Notes: generated by a model from the letters alone, not told the origin. Positions 23,698 through 36,429 are shown, counted from the stretch's first letter. The stretch is 64,000 nt of DNA from Burhinus oedicnemus (GCA_008921705.1 VFFE01007765.1:141422-205421), one strand, 5' to 3'. Translations and numbers: made by a program.

Positions 23698-26600
23698 CTA
23701 TTACAAAAAATGAGGGCAAATCTGAAGCATGTCCCCCTCTCCTATCTCCCAATTACCATGCATGGGGATGTCATGGGAACAAAACCCTGGAGTTAGCGCC
23801 TCTAGCCTGAAAAGCCTTGCAGCAAGTCCCTGTCCTGGCTGTGCCAGGGGAGATCAGGATGCCGCGTCTTTCCCGGGCACAGCCGGGCACGCACACACTT
23901 CTGCAGGCGCTCGGCAAAGTGTCTGGTTTCTGGGGTTTGAAATATTTTTTCCCCCGCTGCCAAGGAAGGGAAGAAAACAGCCCTTTGAAGAGGCTCTGAA
24001 ACCCAAGTAGAGAGAGCTGGGGAACATTTACTTTAAAGTACAATAATGTTTAGGTTACAGACCCTAATCCCCAAGCCCTGTCCCAGCAGGGTGTCTCAGG
24101 GAAAGGAGCTTTCGGAGCAGGGCTGGCTGCAAATGTGACGCACGCAAAGGGCTCCCAGGGAAACGCTCTCACATTTTTTCATACAAAGATATTTAAAAAA
24201 AGCAAGAGAGAGATGGCCCGGGTGGGAAATACATCCTAACAGATGTGTAATATCATTAAAGCTGACTCTAATATAATCTAAGCCGCAGTTTGGTGTATTA
24301 ATGCTTTGTTTATCTTTAAGCACAGATGGATATTTTTATTAGCATTACTTTGTTGATGCAGCTTCTAGAAAGGTTAGTCCGGAGGGCAGATGTCTGTGTT
24401 ATGAGAGAGTGTTCATGCTGGGGCGACTAATCAGAAAGGTGCAGCTTTTCCATGAAATTTCAATTAGAAAATTAAACCTTGTAAGTGCAGGCAGCCAGGA
24501 TCTGCCGTTTAGTCCACGGGCCAATTAGGATGAGTCACAAAAGTCCTTCCTCCCCAAACCCATCCTTCAGGCTGCATGTCTTGGCCATCCTTGTGCCCTC
24601 CCGGGATTAGTGCCGACCGTGACAGTGGCGTGAGAGGGGGGCTGGCAGTGACATGGGTGCTGTGGGTGCTGGCAGCAGGGTGGGTGTCTGGTCTCTTGGC
24701 TGGTCTCCTTATTGGGACCCGTGATTTTAGGGATGAGCACGGCTCTGCCAATAAAAGCAGAGGTGGCAGGCTGTGATGGGGCTGGGGCTGCACAGGGACG
24801 AAGGGGCTTGGTTGAATGTTTGTGCTGGAAAGAGTGAGTTGAACTCCGCTTAAAAACAGGACAAACTGACTTTCTGCCTCCACTTGTCTCTCCCTGAAAC
24901 AGACTTCAAAATAAAATGCGCTGAAGACACTCATATTCGATCCAGGCCCAGATTTCTTACTTGTGATTGAGTCCAGACACATTACAGTCAATTGGAGGCT
25001 GCTCATTAAACTAGATCCTCAAGTGGGAGCCAGTACCAGTTTCCTTAGAGATTCCACCGTCCCTGTCTGAAAGGATAAAACCTGCTCAGGTCGGGGCAGC
25101 TGTGAGATGACCTGAGCTTGGGGACCCTCTGTCCGAGCCCCGAGGAAAGCCCCCCGTGCCGGTCCCACACGTTCCCCACGCTGCCCCGCAGAGCACTCGG
25201 GTGATGGAGGAGTACGAGCTCGATTTCTGCTGCTCTCAGTGCGGCTTTGTCTTCTGCGGTGTCCCTGGGACCCGGGAAATGCCGTAGCACTACCGCATCT
25301 TCCCCTATAAACTGGGATGGGAGGCAGCCACTCAGTCCCAGGGGAGGGGAGAAATCTCAGCTCTGGTTGTGTCCTTCCATCGGCTGGAGGAAAAGGCAGA
25401 AATCTCCCATTCTCTAAAGGTTTCCCAGATTTTCCATTTCCTTTTACTGTGCAGAGGGAAAAAGCAGTTGAGGCCTCGAGGTGGGACAGGTCCCAAGGGA
25501 ACTCCTGCTTTCTTTAACCTGCTAAAGGGGTTTCGAAATTGTCCTCATCTGAGGTGCTGCTTTAGCGCAGGAGGCATCGGAGCAGCGCCTTGTACCCGAG
25601 GGGGAAGCAGACCGCAGCCTTTCGGCCAGCTACGAATCCCTCAGGCGACCGAGCAGTGAAGTTGTGTCCGAGCTGAGCTAGAGAAGAAAAGGCACAAACC
25701 CCATGAGCAAACCCGCAACCGAGCAATGGTGTTTGGCTCTCAAGAAGAAATTATTGTCCCCCAGCTGACCGAGGCTCCCCCAAATCACCCAGTACCCGAG
25801 CAAGGTCAGGCTCTTGCCTCTCCTCGCTCCTGGCTTGATTTGACAGCATGACCCACCCTGCCACAGGACCTGCGTTGGAAAAGCAGCCTGTTCCTAAGAG
25901 ACAACAATAACCGTGGGACTGCAGCCGTGAGATCCATCGTCCACAGATCTATAGGGAGGCAGGAACAAAAGTTTGCTTTTTCTGGGGATTTTCACTTCTG
26001 CAGCCCTCCTTCCCCGCAGGTCAGCCTGTCAGTCATCCAACCCCCCCACTGCAATTCCCAAGAAGCAAAATTTCAAACAAAGGGGATGCTCGGGCACCCT
26101 AACTGCAGGGCCGGCGAGTTTTTGCCATAGCCCAGAGCTCAGCAGGGCACAGTGGGATGGGGGAACTGGTGACGGGGTGCCCCAGTCACTGCACTGTGGG
26201 GAGGCGACCCGGAGTGCCCGGGGTCCCCCCTCTTCGGCAGCACAAATACTGAGGAAGAGGAAAAGAAGTGCAATGGTCTCTAAAGGAATAGAGGCCATAA
26301 AAGAAATCTCATTTAAACTATTACAGAGGTGGAGGTCATGACTCCATAGCTCGGTTAGTGTTTGACTTTGGGGATTAAACCATTTGATTATTCATGGGGA
26401 CCGCAGTGCATCTCGGTCAACCACACGTCATCAGTGGAGAGCTCAAACGGAGCTGAGATTCGCAATTAAGTCTCTTACTTTGTTTCTAAGTTAAAGTTAA
26501 TTGAAAATGCCCCTTAAAGATAAGGCTCACTCAAGCGAGATTCTTGATTTGCGTCCTGTCAGCAGGTTATTGCCCTGATCCGAAAACCACAGGAAAAATG

Positions 26601-27282
26601 GAAAAAGCCAACAGAGAGTGGAAGTTTTGAAAAAGGAGAGAAAAACATGTGGAGAGGGAACCTACAGTCCTGTCCTATAAGGAGGTGGTCCTACAGGACG
26701 CCTTGGTTTGGCTGATTCACAGACAACCTCAGTTCAGAGGAGAAAAGATGTGAAGATCCAGATTTAGCTCTCTCAGTTAAAATTTTACGCTAATCTCTCT
26801 CATTTAACTAGTCTATTAGCGCATAGACACTGCCTTTCAGGAATCACCCCATGAGGGGCAGAGGCAGAATTGTTTTTTCAGTATCTCATACTGAGCATAG
26901 TTCCTCATAGCTTCTCCTGTCTCCATGTGATCTACAGAGGTAGAGTTAGCACCTTTCCTTAGTTGGGTGTTGCGTGTGGGGTTTTTTTCTTTCTCTTTCA
27001 TAGCTACCTCAAAGCAGGCTGGCTTGGTTTCTGAAGTCCCAGATTCCTCCCCTTCCCAAAATCCTCTGAAAAGTCTGGTGGTTAAGTGGAGGCAGCTGTT
27101 TGCGTTATTTTCTTTCACCCATGTGAATGTTCACAGCATCGTAATCCCTTTTACAGAAAAAACAGCAATCGCAAACACATACAGTAGCTACAAATAGAAG
27201 TACATTTCTGCTTTCTTATCATAACTTTTTCTTTCTTTGCTGTTTGTGCCTAACTAAGACTGATTTTGAATACGTGGTCCAA

Positions 27283-27335
27283 AATCAGTGGCTGAAATCC
27301 CCAGCTGGAGTAAAATAACGAATCTGGCCCTGCAG
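27283..27335. repeat. Possible ancient MITE fragment
   Basis: CCCAGCTGGAGTAAAATAAC followed by GAATCTGGCCCTGC resembles the old amniote core CAGCTGGTGTAAAT..GATCTGGCCC. It is one half of a palindrome only. Confidence 0.35.
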
Positions 27336-30050
27336 TCCTGGCGTTTCAGGCCAGAGATGAACCAGATATAACGAACAGAGAACTGCTCACCTGAGCCTGC
27401 AGACAGCTCACGGGGAAAGCCGAATGCCTCATTCATTCCAACTCTGAAGCCTAAAGATGGTATTTTAGAGGAAGAATTTTATGGATAATCAACACTAGTT
27501 TTATTCATTGCCAAATGAAAGTAAGCGTTTGTCGCCTGATGTAGGGAAATGTGATAGAGCGCTGAATGCACTGGAAGACCCCACCTTTACGCGTCCACCC
27601 TGGAGCAAAGCTAATTCTCCCGCATGCGCAGAGCATCGCAGTAACACAGAGGTGCATCCTTCCATTTGGAGGCGAAAGCGTTTATTTTTGGGTGCCTCCA
27701 GTTCTCCTGTTAATTGCCTGCTGAGCACCCCAAGCATGGGCAACCGTCACTGTTTCACCAGGTAGGGCAGCTTCTGTGAAGGCACAAAACTACATTTCCT
27801 TCCCTCCGGCTCCTGCCATTAACAGGTGGCGAATGAAGCTAGCTTCACTCATATGTTTTGCATCAGTTTGCATCATCTACTACAAAGCTCTTACAAATGA
27901 ATCTGTCAAGCCTAGCTGGCACCTTTCAGGATAAACGATGCGAATCGGGGGCCGTGCGAGGCAGCCTGTGCCCACAGCGCCATCCATGAGTGCCTTCAGC
28001 CCGAGGAATGTCTTTGCGAACATCTGCTGTCGTTGGAGGAGAGATGGCAGACGGGGGAGGGGAAAATCCCCAATAATGGATGTTCTTGAAGTTTTTGGAA
28101 GCTCAGTAGGAGAGAGGAAGTGGGGTGGGGGGAATCAGTGAGGGAGAGGGAGAGTATTTTGCCTGGCAGTCACTCATCACTCGAGCCAGGTGATTATTAA
28201 TTATCTCTACGCATTGACACAATTTGCTAGTTTTCTGGGTAGGTGGGTCCTGTGCTTAGTCATCTTGGCATTTTTAAAGACGCATGAAGAATTACCCGGG
28301 GTGTAGAGCCAGAAGCGAGAAAGATAAATAACACCAAGAAGCTGATCACTGCCCGTCTGTCATAAAATTTCATTAGTTCTGACAGCCTGTACATAAGCAA
28401 CGAAGGAATGCTAACTACACTTCCTCTCCGTCTGCTTCCATATTTCACCCATAGCGCTTAGCTCGGAGAAAGAGCTGGCCAGACAGGCTTTGAGGATGAA
28501 AGGAGGTGCTGGACCATTCACAGGATCGGGATGATACTTGGAACAGGAATACCGAAGGGTGAGCATTTTTTCTCACTGGGCACAGCTGGAATAGACGTTG
28601 ATCTGTGCAGGTATCCAAGAGGATGGCTTTCCTCGCAGTCCTGCAGGAGAGTGAAGGGGCTGAGAAGACTGTTTATCATGTCAAAGCCAGATCTTTTGCT
28701 GGGGTAACAGTTCCTCCAGTTTGAAAATATTGGGAAAATAAAGTCATAGAGAAGGTGACCAGGATCCCAACCATACCCAGGTTTCATGGTGGTGTGTTTC
28801 TATCTCCCTGGTCCGTACAAGAGCAGCTGTTCTGAAGCCTTGACCTGTATCATCTGTGTTTCAGCTGGAAACTAAGAACAGAGACCTCAAGACTTTACCA
28901 AAATATCCATCAGCCCCTGACACAGGCTATCAGGACTGTTCTTCATTTTGGGGCCTGTAGGCAGATGAGACAAGAGAGGGCTCCCCTACCTACAGCCATA
29001 CCCTAGAGACACTGCTGCCCCTTTCATCTTTAAGTCCCAAGTAATGAAAATAAATATCATGAGGTCTATAATAATGACATGGAATGGGATGTTTTGATCA
29101 TATTAATTGCTCAGGCTGTTGCGATACAGGATCACAAATCAATGTTTCCCCAGTGGCTGGCTCAGCCTCCTTGTGCACGTTTAAACAGATGTGACCTTGA
29201 TGAGCAGAGATACTGGGGGCTTGAGGCAAGCTTGCAAGACAAATGAATGTGCCCCGGCAGATTTATGAGAAGTTATTCCTTGGTGTAGAAAAGTCTATCT
29301 TCTTTCACCTAACTGCTCCTCCAAAACTGACTTTTTCTGTGTACAAAACACGAGCAATCTGCAGAGCTAGTGACAATGTCAAGAGGTCTTTAAGGAAAAA
29401 TGCTTCCATGGGGCTGGAGCAGGGAGGCATTAAAGTGAAAACAGAGGTGTGATTCATTCAGAACAAGGTGTCCTCATTCATTTATAGCAGTTTGCTCTCC
29501 CCGTAAAGGATATCCTGCTCGGACAATGTGGGTACTTTCTTTTAATCTGTCCCTGCATCAGAAGAGGTCTTGGATCTCTTCCTGTGCAACTGAGACTCTT
29601 TCATTTAGTGTCACCTTCCACCATGCCAAGAAAACCCACAGCAGCCAGTAGGGTTGAAAGGGGTGTCTGTAAACACATGTTTACTGAAACTACTGGTAAA
29701 CCAGCCATGGAGTCATCACCTCCCGCAGCTGTGTGTTTCAATTCTTCCTAGTCTCAGGCAATAACATCAGGCTTTCACTAGTTCCTGATGAAATCAGGGA
29801 CTAGAAGCCCAAATACTGTGTGTATGTGTGAGAATGAGCAAGACGGAGATAGGAGGTCCACTCGGGGCTGGGAAAAAAATGCTTTGCCTCTTTAACCTTC
29901 TGAAAAGAAAGAGCTGAAGTAAATCAATAAATACTAATGACAGATAGGCCTAAGAACAATAGGCTTGTTAGCTTATCTAAAAACTAATTAGCATCACTGC
30001 TGCTGGCATGTGGGCTGTCCAGGAACGCATCTGGTTCCAAGGGTCTGGAG

Positions 30051-30736
30051 TGTCGTGGTTTGGGCCGGATTGGCCCAACCAGGCAGAATGACAGATGCTC
30101 TCTCTCTCTCCTGCTCCGCTTTGAAGGGAGGCAGGAGAAAGAGAGAAATAGAGAGACTTAAGAGTTTAGAAGGAACTAAATGACATATATACAAAACCAT
30201 ATCAAGCTTCCAGGATGACAATCATGTCACCAGCAGGCACTGGGGAAAGTCCCAGACTGGACTCAGTGACGGACGGGAACTGGATTCCAGATCTGGATTC
30301 AGGATTGGGATCAATGGCAGATGAACAGACAGAGTCCTCCTTGGACACCGGCCATTGAAGAAAGAGCTGACCCTTTGATCCCTCAGCTTTTATCCTGAGC
30401 AGGAGGCAGATGGGATGGAATACCCTGTGGGTCAGTTTTGGGTCCCCTGTCCTGTCCGCTCCTCCCCGCAGGGGTGACCCCTCTACGCTTTTCCGCTTCC
30501 CACCCTCCAACGGGGCAAATACCAAAGTTGGCTGCCCTTGGGTGTGACAGCAATAAGGATAAGCGAGAGCCTCTCTGCATCCCATCCCTTGGCATCAGCT
30601 ATAAACATGGGTCTCACCGCTCTGAGAGCCAACAGTTTCTGCACAATGTGCTGGTAATCTCAGCAGTTAGAAGAGGCCTGGCTAAAAAGTAAAGTTACTG
30701 GACAAAATTGGTCCTGTTTTACCTCAAACCAGGACA
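30051..30736 (-). mobile_element. Solo LTR of an avian ERVL-like endogenous retrovirus
   Basis: A complete LTR of 686 bp. It starts with TG at 30051, ends with CA at 30736, and is flanked by the perfect 5-bp target-site duplication TGGAG (30046-30050 and 30737-30741). A 5-bp duplication is usual for ERVL. Read on the minus strand it begins TGTCCTGGTTTGAGG and ends CCCAAACCACGACA, as avian ERVL LTRs do. A TATA-like GGATAAAAGC lies at about 30386-30395 on that strand. No gag, pol or env sequence is adjacent, so the provirus has been lost by recombination between LTRs. The intact duplication suggests moderate age at most. Confidence 0.88.
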
Positions 30737-31307
30737 TGGAGATACCCTCATCAACTTATGAAGGTGCAAGTGCTGAAGAGGAGGTGTTCTCCTGCTACTT
30801 CCGCCCTGGAGTCCCTGCCTCTGGGAGCTTCTTGCAGCTGCATCTCACAACTTCAGAGCCCGTCTTCTGATTCCAGCCTGGGATGACTTTGGTACATCCT
30901 CCTCAAGGTCAGTACTGATGTGGTCTCATAAACATTAATGGATCGTTATGATCATCCAGTCTCATATTCCTAGGACTTCTCTGGACTCATTCCTGTTTGA
31001 ACCACAGTGTGGAAGAGCATCCCATCCTGACCTCAAAACTTCCAGCGATGGAAAAATCTACCATAACTTTTGCAAATCCTTCCAATGATTAATTGTGGTC
31101 ATTGCTAGAAATAAACAAAAAAATGCATGTTGTTTTTAGTCTACATTTGTTTAGCTTCAGCTTTCAGGCCATTTGAGGAGAGCATCTATAAATGCATTTG
31201 GTTAATTGTGGTTGACTTTCCACTGCTACCAGGATGGAGAGGTTGAAACAAATCACATTGGTCAGGTAACCCTCACTTGAGAGGCCTAATTAACATGACG
31301 GATGGGG

Positions 31308-31317
31308 TTATAAAAGG
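31308..31317 (+). promoter_or_regulatory. TATA-box-like word, candidate promoter
   Basis: TTATAAAAGG sits in an otherwise ordinary region. Downstream are an ATG followed by AAGAAGGG and a possible donor GTGAGA (near 31455-31470). A pyrimidine-rich acceptor CCTGCCTGCAG follows near 31618-31628. The frame after that acceptor stays open for about 65 codons. This pattern could be a small spliced transcript but could also arise by chance; I recognise no product. Confidence 0.2.
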
Positions 31318-33042
31318 TTAAGTCTCTGCAGGAGGAGGTAGCCCTCCAGGAGAGAGAAGCCAGGATTTCCGCAGTCTGCTTCCCCCTCGGGTACAAGAAG
31401 CCGCAGGACTCTGACACGCAGCTTTGGCTGGAGGGTGGCTGACGTGCGGCTGTCATGAAGAAGGGGTGAGAACCAGCCCTCCCAGTGACGGGACGTAGCG
31501 AGGTCTTGTGCTAATGCGCTGTGTGTTAGGAGAGAGAGAAGCAGAGGAGACTGGGCTGGGATTCGGCAAACGGGACAGCCCTTCCCAGGGTGGCTGTGCT
31601 CCTAACGCGTGGTGAGTCCTGCCTGCAGCTGCCGAAGTGCCTGCCCGTGGCAGGAAGGTGTTTGTACCTCGGCACTTGAAAGCAGGGCACCTACGGCCAA
31701 GAGCAGCTGAAGGACCTGCTCTGCACCCCGTCCCAGCTGAGCCCTCCCAGGGACACCGAGGGCTTCAGGCAGCACCAGAGAGGGATGTAAGGACACAGTC
31801 TGGGCTGTGGTCAGGACTTTCAGACTGATCACACAGATGCGGAAAACTCCCAAGGCTTGTAGACTGGAAACAAGACTGCAAAGAGCTGCACTGACTTTAC
31901 ACGGCAGGGTGGGAGGACTGGCTTCCCAGTGCGCATGGTTTCTGTAGATTCTCAGTGCAAACCCACGGTACCTGAGCGCTTGCTCATGCTGGGCTGATCC
32001 CCGCCTTGCTCTGCCAAGGTGGAGTAAGAAGGGCGAGAGCAGAAAGAGGACTTCTTGCACTTCAGTGCTGGGTTCTATGAAGATGAAATCATGGATTCTG
32101 CCTGAGATGGATGCAACCAGGTGTTTCACAGCTGCAACTGAAGGGAAGATCTTCCTAATCACTTCTGTAATTTGTTGACATATATGTTGCCACTGTAAGA
32201 AGCGATATCCCTTCTAAATCCTTGTTTTCCCTCATCTTTACTGTAGGATCTCTGGCTGATGTTAATTCACCCCACCCTTGATTTAAATCCTGGCCAGTTC
32301 ATTTCCTTGATCTTGTGGAAGACTTCTCCACATGCTGATTCGACCATGCCATCCTTAGCCAGTGTAAGAAACAGCATGACTCCCAACTACTGCAACAAGT
32401 AGCCTAGCAAGAGTCAAAACACATTAGGCAGGGTAATTTAATGAATCCACCATTTTTGTCTTTAAACTGAAAATATGCCTAATTAACAACTTCTATGCTC
32501 ATGAAGGATGCTTACTTCCCAACAGGGAAGTATCCACCTCATGAAGAGGGGATCCTTGGTCCTAGAGACAGAATTCTTCCTTACGATCACTGTGCTTTGG
32601 ATTTGTGAAAGTTTAATTATCAAAACAATCATGCGTCCAGTGTTGAAAAGCTGTAAGGAAAGAAAGAAAAGTCAATGTGTTTGACCTCACTTCTGGGAGA
32701 GAAACTCCTGGGAGTCATTACAAGTCAACTGTGGAAGGATCAACACACTGATTTTAATGGATGAGCCTGAAACAAATTCTTTCCAAGAGCCAACATTCTT
32801 CTGTCCTTCAACCAGCACCTGAATGAGCGGAGAACGGAGGTCATCTTCTACAGCAAAAGTCCTCTGCTTCCTTGGGTATCTGAGGAGAGAGCAGGGGGAT
32901 AAGTGGAAAACAATTTATCGGACCTGAAGGGAACCGAAGTTTGTCAGGATTTCCTCGCAGTTGCAAAAGCAGCAGCAATATATTCAAATGTGGTCGAATG
33001 TGACACACTCATTTTTCTCACTTAGGTCGTGGTTCTGGAAAA

Positions 33043-33190
33043 CATCTTGGAAAAGCACTTCAGTATGTGCTGACGCTTAAACCTGGGTGTGAACCCCATG
33101 CAGACTAGTGAAACTCAAGCACGTGCTTACAGATAAGCATGTATACACTCAAGTGCTGTCCTGATTAGGGCATATGCTTAAGTGGCTCCT
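33043..33190. repeat. Ancient palindromic MITE-like element
   Basis: The left part, AAAAGCACTTCAGTATGTGC..GCTTAAACC, and the right part, CAAGCACGTGCTTACAGATA AGCATG..CTCAAGTGCTGTCC, are diverged reverse complements of each other. They match an old amniote palindrome rich in AAGCACGTGCTTAA words. This is probably a fossil non-autonomous DNA transposon. Confidence 0.55.
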
Positions 33191-35669
33191 TGAGCTGGAG
33201 CCTCTGGCTTTGAACAGGCACTCCTATTCTTTGTGTGTTACACAGACAGAACTAACTAAATACTCGCTTGTTTTCTATAGCAATGACCAGAACCACCTCA
33301 AGCACCAGGGCAGCAGACATAAGCAGGAAAATTGACTCTGATCATCCCTGGGGTCATTTAACTAAAACACACATTTCAGTCGAGCCAAGTGTTCACCAGC
33401 GCTTTTCAACTCCCGTGGTGTCAAAACAATTAGCAGATCACAGCAGCACGGATTCGCCGGTGCTCCAATAAAAGCATCTGGCCAACACATGGAAATTTAA
33501 CACGAGCACCGAATAAGCTGCTCCACGCACCGTCCTCTGCCTGCAGGAGAAGACAGCCTGGATAATTCTTGTATCACTGGAGAGGTTATGCAGTTCAGCT
33601 TCACCTTTTGAAAAGAGATCACTGCAGAATCCCAAACCTGTACGGATCTCATTCAAACGGGAACCTGGTAAGAGGCACATAAACCTGCTTTCAGTGGATT
33701 ACCTCTGTGAGAACTAACTAACAAGTTGGGTTTTTTTCTAAATCCAAGACCTTCTGTCCATTTGCTGTTAGTCGCACTCCTGTCCCACCTTGGCAATTCC
33801 AGTAAGTGTAATTTGATGCTGAAGAAAACTCTCTTTTGTCTTCAGGTTGGTGGATGAAACTGTAGCTGTCAGATTGGAAATACCCTACGGCACGATAACC
33901 AGCCTGACCATTTAAAAGGCACGGGCAGGGAAGCAGAGTCACCCTGTGTGGGTGAGAGTTACCTTTGGGACACATTTATGCATCTGACATTCTGATATGG
34001 AAACAGAACAAATGGAGGTGTGGATGATGCTTTTAGGCTCTTTTGTTAGGGAGGACTACGAATAATTTACTAACTTGGGTGGAGTGAGCCTCTACGTGCA
34101 CACCTCGCTCTAGCTGCTGGGTGACTTCGCTTTCTTCTTCCAATCTCCAAAGGGGACAAAAAGATTGCAAGTGACCTCCAGCATCTCCTGCCAAGCAATA
34201 TATGAAAAAGGTGACCAGACAGCAGTTCTTGTGAAATATATCCTAAAAAGCTGAGCTGCAAATACTCGCCCAGCAAGAATAGGACACAGATGGATTGTCA
34301 GTTGATTATAAAAGTCCCATTCAGTAAGAAATGCATTTCATAAATCAAATGCATTTTTCACATAGCTTCAGACCTGGCTGAAAATATTCCTTCTTATTTT
34401 ATTATATGGCATTTATTAACACAGCTATTAGCTATGTTAATGCAACCTCAGTGGTATTTTCATTGACTCCTAACAGACACTTCTTGTGTACACTGCATAG
34501 CAAGTGCGACCAGAAGGAATCTGACGCAACCAACCCTTCATTTGCAATCAACGTGGGATCCAAAACAAACCTCTGGCGCTCCCAGCATCGCTGCCCAAGG
34601 AACCAGGCATCCTACAAATAAATACTGAATTGCGAATCTGTGGCAAGTTGAGAATAAATCTGCTTCACCTGAAGTGGAAGAGAAAGCAGAGTTCAAGGCT
34701 GCTACTGAATTGGTGGCCGAATGCCAACACCATTCACTTCAGGGCAGTATAAAATGATTCATCGGACAGGCTGACCCACTAGGCTAGGAAAATAAGGCCA
34801 TATAACTTTCTCCTCTAAGTCCCGCAGCAGCAATCCTGTGCCCTGCTGAATGGCATCCATCTCCCTCCACGGGCCATTCGCTCGTGCAGAGCCAGTGCAG
34901 GACCTCGGCCACGCTTCCAAAATGCTATTACTACTCAATGTGGTTGGGAGGTTGTATTTCCACACCTCTTTTCTGTGCACCTCCTAGAGCTTATTCATTT
35001 GCAGGCTGTGAGCTTCCTTGCTCGTCTTTCCCATTTGCATATTTTGCTTCATTCAAATGCTTTTCAGTCTGCTTTGGGGTTGTTTTTTTTGTTTTTTCCT
35101 CTCGCTGTGCGTGTGCAGTAGCACACCTTGCCTAGCCCCACAGCAACAGCGTGCCCATTAGCTGCAGCTCACAAACAGCAAATGAACTAGGTCATAAAAC
35201 GTGCGTGGGGAGGAAATTCATTACAAGATTGCACGCCAAAACATTTCAGATCTGGATTCTTTTTTTTTTTTAAAAAAGACACACATGCAAGCACTGGAGT
35301 GCCATCTTTGCATGTAATTGCTTTTTTTATCCCCTCCATTGTCCTTGTGGTAGAACATCTGTTGTCTTATTGCTAACGGTCCTCCCATGGCTTTGGCGTC
35401 TCTCAAGAGCATCCTGCATCATGCTGATGTAGCAGTCTCTGGTACCCTGGGTGATCTTTCAGCATTCCCCCAGGTTTGCCACTGATGACTGCGTTACCTC
35501 TTTCTCTCCCATTTCAACAACTCTACACCCTGCCACTTTGTTTGGCCCACTCATAATCAGTGCAATAAAGGTTAGAGATGATGCACAGTCTTCTCGTGAA
35601 AACACTGACACTGCAATTGAGATACCTACCTACGTTTGTGCGCTGGCTCTGGCACCCACAGTCCTGCAG

Positions 35670-35945
35670 GACCCTGGGCAAATCATTTAATTTTTCCCTT
35701 CCCATAAATCCGTGAGCGCATGAACACGCGCACGTGTTCCTGGTTCACCGAAGGGAGGCTGAGCTTGGGTTTCGCAGATGCCCGTTGGCAGCCCCTCTGC
35801 TAGTCAGCCCTTCCTCTCTAGTCCCCAAATGTAAAATATCGGCATTATTTTTGTTGGTCCAACTTGTTCATTTAACACAGGCAGGGATGGACTCTTTATG
35901 CATTGGTACAGCACCCTGCCCAAGGGTGCCACGTAGGGCTATTCA
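35670..35945 (+). repeat. MIR-like amniote SINE, diverged
   Basis: CCCTGGGCAAATCATTTAAT matches the MIR core (TTGGGCAAGTCACTTAA). Later parts are CCCCAAATGTAAAATATCGG CATTATT (like CCCATCTGTAAAATGGGGATAATA) and GGCAGGGATGGACTCTTTAT..GGTACAGCACCCTGCCC (the tail module of amniote CORE-SINEs). The order is right, but the middle part is expanded or unrelated. Confidence 0.5.
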
Positions 35946-36161
35946 GGCAACTTCCACACGAGCGATGCCGTTTTCTTAGGTATCACCTTCTGTGCAGAGA
36001 CCTTACACATGTGTGACGTGTGACTTTGGGAGAAGAATTCATATCCCTGTGTTAGAGATCTGGAAATTTGAGGTGCTGGGAAGTGAATTGCCCCATATCA
36101 GCCATGAGGTGCCCATGGCCACAGGCGTGTGGCCAGAAATAGGACCAGACTCATTTATAGG

Positions 36162-36361
36162 ACCAGGAAACATTTTTTTACCAAGAGGGTTGTCAAACAC
36201 TGGAATGGGCTTCCTAGAGAGGTGGTCGATGCCCCATGCCTGTCAGTGCTTACGATGCATTTGGACAATGCCCTTAATAATATGCTTTAACTTTTGGTCA
36301 GCCTCGAAATGGTCAAGCAGTTGGACTAGATGATTGTTGTAGGTCCCTTCCAAGTGAAAAT
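36162..36361 (+). mobile_element. CR1 LINE 3' end
   Basis: Starts near GGAAACATTTTTTTACCAAG and continues through GGCTTCCTAGAGAGGTGGTC, CATTTGGACAATGCCCTTAA and GCAGTTGGACTAGATGATTG to GTAGGTCCCTTCC, all characteristic of the final ORF2 and 3' UTR of a CR1 subfamily whose tail is a pentanucleotide repeat. Only about 200 bp survive. The downstream microsatellite starts exactly where the CR1 tail repeat should be. Confidence 0.9.
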
Positions 36362-36409
36362 ATCCTCTCTCCTCTCCTCTCCTCTCCTCTCCTCTCCTCT
36401 CCTCTCCTC
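36362..36409. repeat. Pentanucleotide microsatellite (CCTCT)n
   Basis: Roughly nine perfect units of CCTCT run up to the assembly gap. The array directly follows the CR1 3' end, so it probably grew from the CR1 tail repeat (TATTC-type). Confidence 0.95.
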
Positions 36410-36429
36410 NNNNNNNNNNNNNNNNNNNN
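36410..36429. other. Assembly gap (20 N)
   Basis: Twenty undetermined bases between two low-complexity arrays. The true length is unknown; 20 may be a placeholder. ORFs reported across it are artefacts. Confidence 0.99.

Larger units (their letters stand above)
21675..30045. other. Intergenic sequence, no gene supported
   Basis: About 8.4 kb with short overlapping ORFs only. Listed elements are a minus-strand MIR near 23.5 kb, a G13 run at 23.69 kb and a MITE-like piece near 27.3 kb. The AT-rich block 24,200-24,480, with several ATTAG/TTAAA/TAATC words, has the look of a conserved non-coding element but cannot be proven so here. Confidence 0.6.
30742..36161. other. Intergenic sequence; possible unassigned transcript near 31.3-31.8 kb
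   Basis: No gene recognised. A 186-codon minus-strand ORF (31602-32162) has no family motif and is probably chance. A TATA-like word at 31308 with a plausible donor downstream is listed separately. A palindromic MITE-like element lies near 33.1 kb and an old SINE near 35.7-35.9 kb. Confidence 0.55.

Noticed and set aside
24509..25006. 165-codon minus-strand ORF, Pro/Ser/Leu-rich
   Set aside because: Low-complexity composition typical of translated non-coding DNA.
31602..32162. 186-codon minus-strand ORF
   Set aside because: No family motif and no splice or promoter context on that strand. The composition looks like translated GC-moderate non-coding DNA, and it overlaps the possible plus-strand transcript.
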